In this document: positions 53,525-61,863 of the stretch, piece after piece | Position numbering within the stretch: position 1 is the stretch's first letter | Layout: each line of letters opens with the position of its first letter | Assembly (NCBI GenBank): GCA_937922085.1 | Contig: CAKZVD010000094.1 | Span: 1-64,000 of the forward strand | Direction: 5' to 3' | DNA from: an uncultured Tenacibaculum sp. | GTDB lineage: Bacteria > Bacteroidota > Bacteroidia > Flavobacteriales > Flavobacteriaceae | Length of the DNA: 64,000 nt | Notes under the pieces: model-generated | Told to the model about the DNA's origin: nothing | Seen by the model: only the letters and a program-made list of their open reading frames with translations | The model's database searches: none | Program-made: the position numbers and the translations under genes

Positions 53525-54567
53525 TATTGTTTTATAAGTTCTATTTCAAATAATTTTCCCCAATGCTTTCCAGTTACAAAAATGCGATTGTTTTCAGCAT
53601 CAAATGCAATACCATTTAAAACATCATCTTGTGACGCTATTTTTTGAGATTTTGAAATTTCTTTAACTAAATCTGTAAGATTAACAATACCATCAACAAC
53701 ACCATTACTTGGGTCTATAATAGCAATTAACGGTTTTTGCCAATAATTCGCATAAATTTTTCCGTTAATAAATTCAAGTTCATTTAATTTTTCAAGTGAA
53801 GTTTTGTCTGTATAAGCTTGTATACTTCTTTTTTCTTTTTGGTTATTAGGATTTAAAAACCAAATTTTATTAGTACCATCCGATTTTATTAATTCAGTAT
53901 CAGAATGTGTTAATCCCCAACCTTCTAAACTTTCGTTGTATTTAAATTCTTTTTGAAGTTTAAAAGTTTCTAAATCGAAAATAAAACCTTTTTTAGCTTG
54001 CCAAGTCAACCAAAAAACTTTGTTGTTAAAAATAGTCATTCCTTCACCAAAAAACTTGTCACTTAAATCATATTGTTGTAGTACTTCACCAGTAGTAATT
54101 TCAACTTTACGTAGCCAAGATTCTCCATTTCTTCCTGTAGTTTCGTATAAATGTCCGTTATAATATTCTAACCCTTGCGTGTATGCTTTTTTATCATGTG
54201 GGTATTCATTCACAATTTTATAATTATATAAGTTAGGTTTCTTGTTAGAGAAAACTTCTACAGAACTTGTGGCTTTTTTTACTTTTCCTGGTATAAAAGC
54301 CAATGCGGTAAGACGATGTTTTCCTATTCCGAAATCAGTGGTGTTTAAAGTTGTTTTATTATCATTCAATTGTAAACGACGCTCATTAACATAAAAGTGA
54401 ACACTATCTGGTTTAGTACCGCTAATTTGTTCTAATTGAATTGTAATTTTCTCTCCTAATTTTGTTTTCTTATCTGTTTTTATTTTAAACTTATAACTAG
54501 TTTCACTACAAGAATTTAAGGTTAAAAGAAGGATAATAAAAATTAGATAATAATGATTAAGTTTCAT
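53524..54567 (-). CDS. Glutaminyl-peptide cyclotransferase (plant-type beta-propeller)
   Basis: A 347-residue lipoprotein (LNSCSE, Cys about residue 20). Residues 100-347 form the five-bladed propeller of plant-type glutaminyl cyclase: YPHDKKAYTQGLEYYNGHLYETTGRNGES, LEGWGLTHS, LIKSDGTNKIWFL, LNELEFINGKIYANYW, and VLNGIAFD near the C-terminus. The enzyme converts N-terminal Gln to pyroglutamate on exported proteins. The N-terminal 100 residues are an extra Ig-like domain. It overlaps the beta-helix gene by 1 nt; the two form one leftward unit, divergent from the L31 gene. Confidence 0.92.
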   Translation of the reverse strand: MKLNHYYLIFIILLLTLNSCSETSYKFKIKTDKKTKLGEKITIQLEQISGTKPDSVHFYVNERRLQLNDNKTTLNTTDFGIGKHRLTALAFIPGKVKKATSSVEVFSNKKPNLYNYKIVNEYPHDKKAYTQGLEYYNGHLYETTGRNGESWLRKVEITTGEVLQQYDLSDKFFGEGMTIFNNKVFWLTWQAKKGFIFDLETFKLQKEFKYNESLEGWGLTHSDTELIKSDGTNKIWFLNPNNQKEKRSIQAYTDKTSLEKLNELEFINGKIYANYWQKPLIAIIDPSNGVVDGIVNLTDLVKEISKSQKIASQDDVLNGIAFDAENNRIFVTGKHWGKLFEIELIKQ

Positions 54568-54615
54568 ATTTCTTTGGTTGAATATATTTTCAATACAAAT
54601 AAAACAAATTATTTG

Positions 54616-54645
54616 TTTGGAATTTAAAAAAAAGAATTAAATTTG
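54616..54645 (+). promoter_or_regulatory. Promoter of the L31 gene
   Basis: TTTG (54616-54619) and TAAATTTG (54638-54645) match the flavobacterial -33/-7 consensus with an 18-nt spacer. Transcription would begin about 90 nt before the start codon, leaving a leader that holds a small AACCA/TGGTT hairpin. Confidence 0.75.
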
Positions 54646-54744
54646 CATCCTCAAATAACCACTATTGGTTTTTGAATTTTATTGAACATGTTTAAAACTT
54701 TACCAATTTTAAACAATTTCACGCAAAATTAAAAGTTTTACAAC

Positions 54745-54996
54745 ATGAAAAAAGGTATACACCCAGAAAATTATAGAATGGTAGCGTTTAAAGACATGTC
54801 TAACGGAGATGTTTTTTTAACTAGATCTACTGCAAACACTAAAGAAAATTTAGAAGTTGACGGAGTAGAGTATCCATTAATAAAATTAGAAATTTCTAGA
54901 ACTTCTCACCCATTTTACACAGGTAAGTCTAAATTAGTAGATACAGCTGGACGTATTGATAAGTTCAAAACAAAATATTCAAAGTTCAAAAAATAA
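54745..54996 (+). CDS. rpmE2: 50S ribosomal protein L31, type B
   Basis: An 83-residue ribosomal protein: MKKGIHPENYRMVAFKD, TRSTANT, then LIKLEISRTSHPFYTGK and DTAGRIDKFKTKY. It is the type B (zinc-independent) form with no CxxC cysteines. It has its own promoter with a 90-nt leader and its own terminator, so it is a monocistronic gene. Bacteroidota commonly carry only this form. Confidence 0.97.
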   Translation: MKKGIHPENYRMVAFKDMSNGDVFLTRSTANTKENLEVDGVEYPLIKLEISRTSHPFYTGKSKLVDTAGRIDKFKTKYSKFKK

Positions 54997-55017
54997 TTTA
55001 TATTTATTATAAATTAG

Positions 55018-55047
55018 AAAGCTCTAACTATAGTTAGAGCTTTTTTT
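55018..55047 (+). terminator. Terminator of the L31 gene
   Basis: Arms 55018-55029 and 55032-55043 pair perfectly over up to 12 bp and are followed by T5-T7. The T-run touches the first possible start codons of the next gene. Confidence 0.92.
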
Positions 55048-55096
55048 ATGGATGAAATCTGTATTTTTAACACTCAAATTTATTTCGATTTCAATT

Positions 55097-56623
55097 ATGA
55101 GAGATACCATTTTAGCAATAACAGTCACTATAACAGTTCTTTGTGGAGTATTAGTGTATTTTGTTCCAGATGTAGGAAACTTTATTCTTTTAGCCATTTC
55201 CTTTTGTATTACGTTGTTAGCTATCTATGATGCATTTATACAAAAAAATCATTCTTTACTACGTGCTTTTCCTGTAATTGCTCGTTTACGTTGGTTCTTT
55301 GAAGAGGAAAGAGAAAAAATTCAACAATATTTTATTGAAGATGATTTAAACGGAACTCCTATTAATAGAGAAAAAAGGAGTATTGTATACCAAAGAGCGA
55401 AAAAAGAAACAGAAACAGTGCCATTTGGTACGCAACATAATTTATATGAAAAAGGATATGAATTTGTAAAGCATTCTTTGTTTCCAACAGATCATCATCA
55501 TATTAAAGGAGATTTATTAACTTTTGGTTCAGATAAATGTGAAAAAAAATATGAAAGCTCTATTATAAATATATCGGCAATGTCTTTTGGTTCTTTAAGT
55601 AAAAATGCGATAAAAGCATTAAACCAAGGAGCAAAAATGGGGGCATTTGCACATAATACCGGAGAAGGTGGCGTTTCTCCTTATCATTTACAAGGAGGAG
55701 ATTTAATTTTTCAAGTAGGAACAGGGTATTTCGGAGCCGGAAAAACTGTAGAAGGAAAACGTCATTTTGATGATGCTATTTTTAAAGAGAATGCAATAAG
55801 ACCAGAGGTTAAAATGATTGAGATTAAATTATCTCAAGGAGCTAAACCTGGCCATGGTGGAATTTTACCTGCAAAAAAGAATACTGAAGAAATTTCTAAA
55901 ATACGTTCGGTAGAACCTTTTACGCGTGTAGATTCTCCTCCAAGTCATTCTGCCTTTTCTAATTTTGATGAAATGATTCCTTTTTTACAAAAAGTAAGAG
56001 AGCTAAGTGGAGGTAAACCTATTGGAATTAAATTTTGTGTAGGAAACAATGAAGAGATAGAACAAATGATTAAAGCTTTTGCAGAAGCAAATAATTACCC
56101 TGATTTTATTTCTGTAGATGGAGGAGAAGGAGGAACAGGATCTGCACCTTTAGAGTTTTCTAATTATGTAGGAACCCCTTTATTAGATGGACTTGCTTTT
56201 GTGTATAAAACATTGGTAAAATATAAATTAAAAGATCAAATAAAAATTATAGCTAGTGGTAAAGCAATTGATGCTTTTGATGTTGTTAAATTGATGGCTA
56301 TTGGTGCCGATGCAGTTGGTATGGCAAGAAGTTTTATGCTTAGCTTAGGTTGTATTCAAGCTCGTGAGTGTAATTTAGATAGCTGTCCTGTTGGAGTTGC
56401 TACTCAAAATGAAGATTTGGTAGAAGCTTTAGTAGTAGAAGATAAAAATATTAGAGTAAAAAATTACCATTCTAAAACAATTGAAGCTGTAAAAGAAGTT
56501 GTTGCAGCTATGGGAAAACATGCAATAACAGATGTGAAATCTAAAGATGTTTTTAGAAGAAATAAAGCAGGAGATATTGTATCACTAGAAGAAGTTTACT
56601 TTAAAAAGAAAGTACTTTCTTAA
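55097..56623 (+). CDS. FMN-binding glutamate-synthase-like protein
   Basis: From the start chosen here about 508 residues. Residues 1-45 form two membrane segments; the rest is a glutamate-synthase-type FMN domain (Glu_synthase): ISAMSFGSLS, NTGEGGVSPYH, QGAKPGHGG, VDGGEGGTGSAP, AIGADAVGMAR and the cysteine cluster CIQARECNLDSCPVG that binds a 3Fe-4S centre in GltB. No amidotransferase domain, so it is an amide-transfer-independent glutamate-synthase-like oxidoreductase. ATGs at 55048 and 55052 lie directly on the L31 terminator T-run, so the ATG at 55097 is preferred; the longer 523-residue form cannot be excluded. The methyltransferase gene follows after 10 bp. Confidence 0.88.
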   Translation: MRDTILAITVTITVLCGVLVYFVPDVGNFILLAISFCITLLAIYDAFIQKNHSLLRAFPVIARLRWFFEEEREKIQQYFIEDDLNGTPINREKRSIVYQRAKKETETVPFGTQHNLYEKGYEFVKHSLFPTDHHHIKGDLLTFGSDKCEKKYESSIINISAMSFGSLSKNAIKALNQGAKMGAFAHNTGEGGVSPYHLQGGDLIFQVGTGYFGAGKTVEGKRHFDDAIFKENAIRPEVKMIEIKLSQGAKPGHGGILPAKKNTEEISKIRSVEPFTRVDSPPSHSAFSNFDEMIPFLQKVRELSGGKPIGIKFCVGNNEEIEQMIKAFAEANNYPDFISVDGGEGGTGSAPLEFSNYVGTPLLDGLAFVYKTLVKYKLKDQIKIIASGKAIDAFDVVKLMAIGADAVGMARSFMLSLGCIQARECNLDSCPVGVATQNEDLVEALVVEDKNIRVKNYHSKTIEAVKEVVAAMGKHAITDVKSKDVFRRNKAGDIVSLEEVYFKKKVLS

Positions 56624-56633
56624 AATTAATGTA

Positions 56634-57725
56634 TTGCAAACAAAATTAGTCCATAATTCTAAGAATTATGAGTTACATAGATATCCTAAAACCACGGCTA
56701 CATCGTTACAAGCGTGGAGTAATGCTGAATTATTAGTATTAGATTATATAAAGGAAAAAGAAACAAACAAAATTCATATTTATAATGATCGTTTTGGAGT
56801 TTGGAATTCTTTATTGAATACTAAAAATATAACTACGGTTTGGACTTATGCGAGTCAGAAAAAAGCAATTCACCAGAATTTAAAGCGAAATAACCTACAA
56901 ACAGAAGTAGCATACAAAACACCTTTAGAAGATTTAAAGGATGTAGAGTTGGCATTGATTAAAATTCCTAAATCGTTAGAATTATTTGAGTTGTTTTTAA
57001 ATCAAATACATACTTCTTCTTCTAAAAACACGGAAGTTGTTTGTGGTTTTATGACAAAGTATTTTAGTGTTTCTTATTTAGAAATTGCAAAGCGATATTT
57101 TAATGAAGTATCACAAAGTAAAGCATGGAAAAAATCTAGATTGCTTCTTTTAAAATCACCCAAAGAAATAGTTGAAGAAAGAACGTTTTTAAATACCATC
57201 TCATTTAACAATACAATACTGAAGCAGTATTACGGTGTTTTTTCATCTAATAAAATAGATATAGGTACACAGTTTCTTTTAGAAAACATACATGTAGCAC
57301 CACATGAAACTAAAATATTGGATGTGGCTTCTGGTAATGGAATTATAGCAAAAGAAATAGTAGCTCAAAACTCAGAAATACAACCAACTTTACTAGATGA
57401 TTTTAACCTAGCAATAGCATCTTCTAAATTAAACCTACCGCAAAAAACTACTTTTATTTGCGATGATAATTTAGATACTCTTAATGATGCTACTTTTGAT
57501 TTGGTAGTTTCTAATCCTCCTTTTCATTTTGAACATGAAAATAATATTGAAATTAGTCAGTATTTATTTTCAGGTGTAAAGAGGTGTTTAAAAAAGGAAG
57601 GGCGTTTTGTTTTAGTAGCAAATAAGCATTTGAATTATAAAACATATTTATCAAAACTATTTAAGGAAATAGTTGTTATTGCTACAAATGATAAATTTGT
57701 CGTTTATGAATGTAAATCATTTTAA
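56634..57725 (+). CDS. RsmC/RlmG-like rRNA guanine-N2 methyltransferase
   Basis: A 363-residue class I SAM-dependent methyltransferase with a non-catalytic N-terminal half and a catalytic C-terminal half: DVASGNG near residue 225 (SAM loop), then VVSNPPFHF near residue 297, the NPPF motif of N2-guanine methyltransferases. This two-domain layout of 343-378 residues is that of RsmC and RlmG, acting on 16S or 23S rRNA. The start is TTG at 56634; a nearby ATG (56629) is out of frame and soon stops. It lies 10 bp after the FMN glutamate-synthase-like gene. Confidence 0.88.
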   Translation: MQTKLVHNSKNYELHRYPKTTATSLQAWSNAELLVLDYIKEKETNKIHIYNDRFGVWNSLLNTKNITTVWTYASQKKAIHQNLKRNNLQTEVAYKTPLEDLKDVELALIKIPKSLELFELFLNQIHTSSSKNTEVVCGFMTKYFSVSYLEIAKRYFNEVSQSKAWKKSRLLLLKSPKEIVEERTFLNTISFNNTILKQYYGVFSSNKIDIGTQFLLENIHVAPHETKILDVASGNGIIAKEIVAQNSEIQPTLLDDFNLAIASSKLNLPQKTTFICDDNLDTLNDATFDLVVSNPPFHFEHENNIEISQYLFSGVKRCLKKEGRFVLVANKHLNYKTYLSKLFKEIVVIATNDKFVVYECKSF

Positions 57726-57937
57726 ATCAAGATATTTTACGGTTATTTTATTTTTAATTAAAACATGTAAATGTTAATTTTTATGTAAAAACCGCATGTT
57801 TTTGTTAGGTTTTTTACTTTTTTTAGACTTATTAGATGTAAAAAATGTAAAATAAAATTAAAATTTTACTATATTGTAGTTCATAAAGTGTAAAAATTAC
57901 AAATAATAGTACAGTTTTAATCCCTAATCCCGTATAT

Positions 57938-58225
57938 ATGAAGTTAAATTCTAACATTCAAAATGTAGAGAAAGAACAAATTAAGTTTCTTAAATTCCCT
58001 AAAAATGAAGTATTAAATATTAAAAAAGATCAAGTTAATAGATCTATAGAGCTACGAAGAGCCCTTGTTTTAGGTAATTTAGAGCATCAAAAAGTAAAGA
58101 TTGTATTTGCTGATGAAAATGGTTTTAAAAGAGTAGAAACTACAATCTGGGGTATTACAGATAAATCTGTAATACTAAAACAGTCTACATTAATACCATT
58201 ACAAAGAATAGTAAGTGTAGCTTAG
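57938..58225 (+). CDS. Conserved small protein of unknown function
   Basis: A 95-residue protein: a charged N-terminal half (LKFPKNEVLNIKK, SIELRRALVLGN), then strands KVKIVFADENGFKRVETTIWGI and a final LQRIVSVA. The strand pattern resembles a small SH3/LSm-like barrel. I recall similar proteins across Flavobacteriaceae but no function. It stands alone after 212 bp of AT-rich leader and has a terminator after it, so it is probably expressed on its own. Confidence 0.78.
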   Translation: MKLNSNIQNVEKEQIKFLKFPKNEVLNIKKDQVNRSIELRRALVLGNLEHQKVKIVFADENGFKRVETTIWGITDKSVILKQSTLIPLQRIVSVA

Positions 58226-58256
58226 AAAAGAAGAAAATTATTTGAATTGAATTATG

Positions 58257-58290
58257 CCCTAGAAATTGATTACTTCTAGGGTTTTTATGT
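58257..58290 (+). terminator. Terminator of the small conserved gene
   Basis: CCCTAGAA (58257-58264) pairs with TTCTAGGG (58274-58281) over 8 bp with a 9-nt loop, then T5. It lies 31 nt after the stop. Confidence 0.8.
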
Positions 58291-58512
58291 GTGTAATTTT
58301 GAAACTAAAAAAGAACTCAATATTTTATATAATGTAAATTTAAAATATGAATTAGGTATGCTTAATTTAGACAAATGGGAAATATGGCCTATCTAAAATA
58401 GAGCACTTATCATTATGTTTTATGAAGTTGAATAGGTTTAAAAAAAGAAATATCAACAATAAGATTCTCAAAAGAATAATTTTAATATTACTAAAAAAAC
58501 AAAACTAATTAA

Positions 58513-58914
58513 ATGGCAGGAGAAACAAATATCTCAAATTTAATAAAAGAGATGACACCAAAATTGAATGAGGGTGAATATGTGTTTTCTACAGTAAAAG
58601 ATATCTATAAGATTGACAGAAAAGATACTATTTGTGAATTTCAAGAAGAAGAGGGTACGACTGTAGTTGTGAAAAAAGAAAAAGCAGATGAGTTAAAATT
58701 ACATTATGAGTATATTGCTTCTTGGATAACTCTTATGGTGCATTCATCTTTAGAAGCCGTAGGTTTAACAGCAAAATTTTCAACAGAATTAGCAAAAAAT
58801 GATATTAGTTGTAATGTAGTTGCAGGATATTATCATGACCATATTTTTGTTGATAGAAAAGATGCGAATAAAGCAATTCAAGTTTTGAAACTATTATCAG
58901 AAAGTCAAAAATAA
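58513..58914 (+). CDS. ACT domain-containing protein
   Basis: A 133-residue cytoplasmic protein: N-terminal [16 protein letters not shown] and a C-terminal ACT-like beta-alpha-beta unit with [43 protein letters not shown]. The [11 protein letters not shown]...L.....I segment is the hallmark of the ACT_7/CASTOR-like group, which sense amino acids. Function and ligand are unknown here. Preceded by a terminator and 223 bp without a gene, so it likely has its own promoter. Confidence 0.88.
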   Translation: MAGETNISNLIKEMTPKLNEGEYVFSTVKDIYKIDRKDTICEFQEEEGTTVVVKKEKADELKLHYEYIASWITLMVHSSLEAVGLTAKFSTELAKNDISCNVVAGYYHDHIFVDRKDANKAIQVLKLLSESQK

Positions 58915-58932
58915 TCAGATACAACTATAAAA

Positions 58933-59544
58933 TCAGCTTTTTTCAAAAACACCAAACAATTCACTTCCTTCTCTGGGAGCTATTGAGTTGTAACATTTTT
59001 CAAATATTTTAGTTTTAAAGTATGGATTTAAATAGTTAAGATATTCTTCTTTTGTACCTCCAAAAGGACGTTTTTCCATGTCTCCTTTTAAAGGAATGTC
59101 AAACCATAAACCCACTAATTTACCATTGGTATTTAAAAGCTCATTCATTTTTTTAGCATAAGACTTTCTGTTTGTTAAAGTTGGAGGGAAAGAGCAGAAA
59201 AAAGTTTGTTCTAACACTAAATCATAAGTTTTGTTATGATTAAAAAAGTTACCAAGTATAATTTGATCAGATGGAAATTTAGGGATACGATTCTTAAATA
59301 TTTCTAAAGGTTCTGCAGCTATATCTAATACATACACATTTGTAAATCCTTTATTAAATAAGTATTCTGCTTCATATGCATTTCCTGCTCCAGGAATTAA
59401 TATTTTAATAGAAGTGTCTTTTATTTGGTTTATATAGGTAATTAGAGGAAGAGAAGGGGCTCCAATATCCCAACCTGTTCTATTTTCATGATATCTTTCC
59501 GACCAATATTTTTGCTGTTCATTGGTGTTATTAGTAGTGCTCAT
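58933..59544 (-). CDS. TPMT-family (thiopurine S-methyltransferase-like) methyltransferase
   Basis: A 203-residue SAM-dependent methyltransferase from the start MSTTNNTN at 59544; an upstream ATG at 59574 adds an ill-fitting 10 residues. TPMT layout: YWSERYHENRTGWDIG near the N-terminus, PGAGNAYEAEYL as the SAM loop, DIAAEPL, LEQTFFCSFPP and the final GSELFGVFEK. The family methylates thiol or oxyanion compounds such as selenium, tellurium or sulfur species; the substrate is unknown. It converges with the ACT gene. Confidence 0.9.
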   Translation of the reverse strand: MSTTNNTNEQQKYWSERYHENRTGWDIGAPSLPLITYINQIKDTSIKILIPGAGNAYEAEYLFNKGFTNVYVLDIAAEPLEIFKNRIPKFPSDQIILGNFFNHNKTYDLVLEQTFFCSFPPTLTNRKSYAKKMNELLNTNGKLVGLWFDIPLKGDMEKRPFGGTKEEYLNYLNPYFKTKIFEKCYNSIAPREGSELFGVFEKS

Positions 59545-59561
59545 ATATTTTAGATTTGCAT

Positions 59562-59601
59562 AAAAAAGTACCACTAAAATAATTATAAATTTTAGTGGTA
59601 C
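59562..59601 (-). terminator. Terminator of the barrel-protein gene
   Basis: Arms 59568-59580 and 59589-59601 are perfect 13-bp inverted repeats with an 8-nt loop. On the minus strand the stem is followed by T6, 28 nt after the stop of the barrel gene. Confidence 0.88.
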
Positions 59602-59628
59602 AATTCATATTTATAAAGGATTATTTTA

Positions 59629-60285
59629 TTATAAATAATAAGATAATCCGAAGTGTAAGTTAGAGCTATTCAAATTAAAAGAAAAACGATTAGTACTGTA
59701 AGTAGTTTCTCGAGAATCTTTTATGCTGTTTTTTGTATCAGTATAGCCTAAGGAACCTAAATAAGTTTCTAAAGCTAGTTTTTTAGATATGAATAATGTA
59801 ATACCAGGTCGTATACCAATAAAGTAAATATTAGAAGATTGTTCGTAATCTGATGAGTATACTCTGTCATAAACATTTCGAGTATATCTTCCTTCACCTT
59901 GAATTGAAATACTTACTTTTTTTCCAACAGGAATGTGTTTTTTAATATATGGAAAAATAGAGTATTCTTTTCTAGAATTTAAAAGATCGAAAGCGTCATT
60001 ATTATCTTTATGTTCATTTTTATGATACCCATAGCCAAGTCCTAAACCAACAGATAAGTTATTGTCTATAAAATAACTTGTTTTAGGAAATAAATTATAA
60101 CCGAAATCTTTACTTTCGCTAGAGTGTGAACTAGTAGATTCACTTCTTTTAGTATCATTAAAATCTAAAGAAAAATTACCAGAAATGCTCCAAGTTCCTT
60201 TTTTAATAATCAGTTTTTCGTTTTTTTCTTGAGAGTTAGCAAAAACAGTAGCTAACAAAGTTGTAATAAGTAATAGTTTTTTCAT
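59629..60285 (-). CDS. Outer-membrane beta-barrel-like protein
   Basis: About 218 residues from the signal-peptide start MKKLLLITTLLATVFANSQ at 60285; a start at 60351 would add an odd 22-residue tail. The mature protein has a charged loop with Glu/Asp-Lys repeats and then alternating amphipathic strands (FSLDFND, NLFPKTSYFID, LSVGLGLGYGYH, YSIFPYIKKHIP, YFIGIRPGITLFI, ALETYLGSLGYT) ending in an aromatic FGLSYYL typical of outer-membrane barrels. Related to the OmpA-like or porin barrel families, without a named match. It ends at a perfect terminator. Confidence 0.8.
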   Translation of the reverse strand: MKKLLLITTLLATVFANSQEKNEKLIIKKGTWSISGNFSLDFNDTKRSESTSSHSSESKDFGYNLFPKTSYFIDNNLSVGLGLGYGYHKNEHKDNNDAFDLLNSRKEYSIFPYIKKHIPVGKKVSISIQGEGRYTRNVYDRVYSSDYEQSSNIYFIGIRPGITLFISKKLALETYLGSLGYTDTKNSIKDSRETTYSTNRFSFNLNSSNLHFGLSYYL

Positions 60286-60478
60286 AATAAATAATTTAAT
60301 GGTTTTTAAATTAGATTGTAAACCATCAATTATTATTCCTGTGTATACCAAATGAATCTAAATAAATGTTAATTAACATTGACTCTTCATAACGCATACA
60401 AACTATTAATTTTACTATCTGTTTTGTTGAAAAAAATAAAGTTTCTAAAAAGTTTATGATTAGAATTTAAAAAGAATA

Positions 60479-61273
60479 TTATGCACTTAAATACATGCTT
60501 TTAATAAACTCACTACCATAGGTGCGTTCTAGTTTTCTAATGGTAAAATGCCCTTTTGCCATATCTTGAAAATGACTAATAAACAAGGTGTTAATTATAG
60601 CACCACCAGCAGCTCCGATAATAGGCACCGATTGCGCAATAGATTTTTCAGTTACCTGTACACCAAAACGTTCAGCAATTTTACTAATAATAGTTAAAAA
60701 TATAGGAGCCCCCTCGTGAGCAATACCTTGTTCGGTAACATATTTACTTGCTTGGGCCATAGAGTTAGATAAAAAAGCTTTGGTAACATAATAAGTAGAT
60801 TCTAAATTATCATCTTCCATACTATTTCCTCCCAAAGCAAAGACTTCTAAACAAGCTAATTTGGTAGCCGTATCATTAATAGATTCGCCTTGCGAACGAG
60901 CAATATCTGCAATAGAGCGTAAAATAATGGTAGTGGTAATAGGAAGTTCAACAGCTAACCCTGCTAAACCAAATAAACCACCTATGGTTCCTACAGTACC
61001 GGCAGCTATTTTGTGAAACATATTATTAGGTTTCTCTTCAGCAATATCTTTCATTGTAAAAATAGCAGCATCCGCAGCTTTTAATAAAGAAGATTGTGTT
61101 ACCTCACTTAATTTCTGGTTCCAATTGTCTGGTAACATCTCTAATCCTTTTTGTATAGGGTTACCAATTAGATTACTCATTTTAATAGCCATTCCTGGGT
61201 TCTCCAATAATTGTTTGGCTTCTTTTAAAGCAATACGATCTTTTTCTGTAAGTGATTTACTAGGTGTATTCAT
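60479..61273 (-). CDS. EcsC family protein
   Basis: A 264-residue protein of the EcsC family (DUF named after the third gene of the Bacillus ecs operon): the helical core has IAAGTVGTIGGLFGLAGLAVELPITTTIILRSIADIARSQGES and a C-terminal IIGAAGGAIINTLFI...MAKGHFTIRKLER. These proteins are membrane-associated; function unknown. It has no ABC partner nearby. It lies just left of the CRISPR-associated tracrRNA and reads away from cas9. Confidence 0.92.
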   Translation of the reverse strand: MNTPSKSLTEKDRIALKEAKQLLENPGMAIKMSNLIGNPIQKGLEMLPDNWNQKLSEVTQSSLLKAADAAIFTMKDIAEEKPNNMFHKIAAGTVGTIGGLFGLAGLAVELPITTTIILRSIADIARSQGESINDTATKLACLEVFALGGNSMEDDNLESTYYVTKAFLSNSMAQASKYVTEQGIAHEGAPIFLTIISKIAERFGVQVTEKSIAQSVPIIGAAGGAIINTLFISHFQDMAKGHFTIRKLERTYGSEFIKSMYLSA

Positions 61274-61408
61274 AGTATTAGCAATTTAATCGCAGGGCGA
61301 TAGCCAAGAATTTAATTATCAGAGGCTTGCCTTGAAATTGGAAAAATAAAAATATTATAGATGCCTCGTACCTTTGGGTAGAGAGAGTTCATTAAATATC
61401 GTTTTTAA
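61274..61408. other. Intergenic region between EcsC and tracrRNA
   Basis: About 135 bp without a recognisable gene, promoter or repeat. It may hold the EcsC promoter on the minus strand. Confidence 0.4.
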
Positions 61409-61505
61409 TAAAAAAAAAGGCGACTTACGCCACCTTAAATGTTTTCACAACGGAATAATCCTTATTGTGAATTGATTTCAAAATTGTGGTACTAAGATAC
61501 TTATT
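61409..61505 (-). ncRNA. Type II-C tracrRNA
   Basis: Read on the minus strand, this region has the Bacteroidota type II-C tracrRNA pattern. It starts with an anti-repeat (about 61503-61464; the complementary plus strand reads TTGTGAATTGATTTCAAAATT, matching the 5' part of known Bacteroidota type II repeats, GTTGTG-A-TTG-x-TTTCAAA). A short nexus hairpin follows, AATAAGGATTATT (61466-61454), then CCGTTGTG and the conserved AAAACATTTAAGG, and last a GC hairpin GGCG-TAAGT-CGCC (61432-61419) with a T8 tail (complement of 61411-61418). The tracrRNA is transcribed away from cas9. Its promoter is not clear. Its array is outside the window. Confidence 0.87.
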
Positions 61506-61700
61506 TTTTTATAATTGATTTACAGAGACCCGTATTTCTAAAACAAAATGGTTCTTTACATTTAAAAATATAAAAATAAAAGGATCTAATAATATAATAA
61601 AGAACAATTTAATAGTCGAGTAAAATTTTGGTGGCTAAGCGAGGTAGAAGTAACAACTAAGAAGATAAACTCTATTAGAACTATGAGGAAGAAAAAAATC

Positions 61701-61720
61701 AATGGGTTTTAACCCATTGC
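61701..61720. repeat. REP-like palindrome, copy 1
   Basis: CAATGGGTT-TT-AACCCATTG, with 9-bp perfect arms. Copy 2 is 77 bp downstream and differs by one base. They occupy the cas9 upstream region but have no conserved spacer or A/T tail suggesting a terminator. Confidence 0.75.
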
Positions 61721-61777
61721 CTTAGTACAATTGAAGAATATTTATACAACATATAGGTATTTGTAATAGTAGGAAAA

Positions 61778-61797
61778 CAAAGGGTTTTAACCCATTG
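61778..61797. repeat. REP-like palindrome, copy 2
   Basis: CAAAGGGTTTTAACCCATTG, identical to copy 1 except one T to A change in the left arm. Both are followed by a GC (...CATTGC). Confidence 0.75.
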
Positions 61798-61863
61798 CAT
61801 AATTATAGATAGAAACAAACCAAATAAAACTATATTTAGAACAAATTAACCACCTTATAAAAT

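Larger units (their letters stand above)
61506..61863. other. tracrRNA-cas9 intergenic region
   Basis: This 358-bp divergent region should hold promoters for tracrRNA and cas9. A near-match TATATTTA (61831-61838) lies 26-33 nt before the cas9 ATG. Apart from two palindromes (separate entries), I see no open frame and no CRISPR array. Confidence 0.5.

Noticed and set aside
61701..61797. Two palindromes read as the start of a CRISPR array
   Set aside because: Only two copies, with palindromic arms, no relation to the tracrRNA anti-repeat, and a spacing of 57 bp that is not repeated; an array repeat should resemble 61464-61503.
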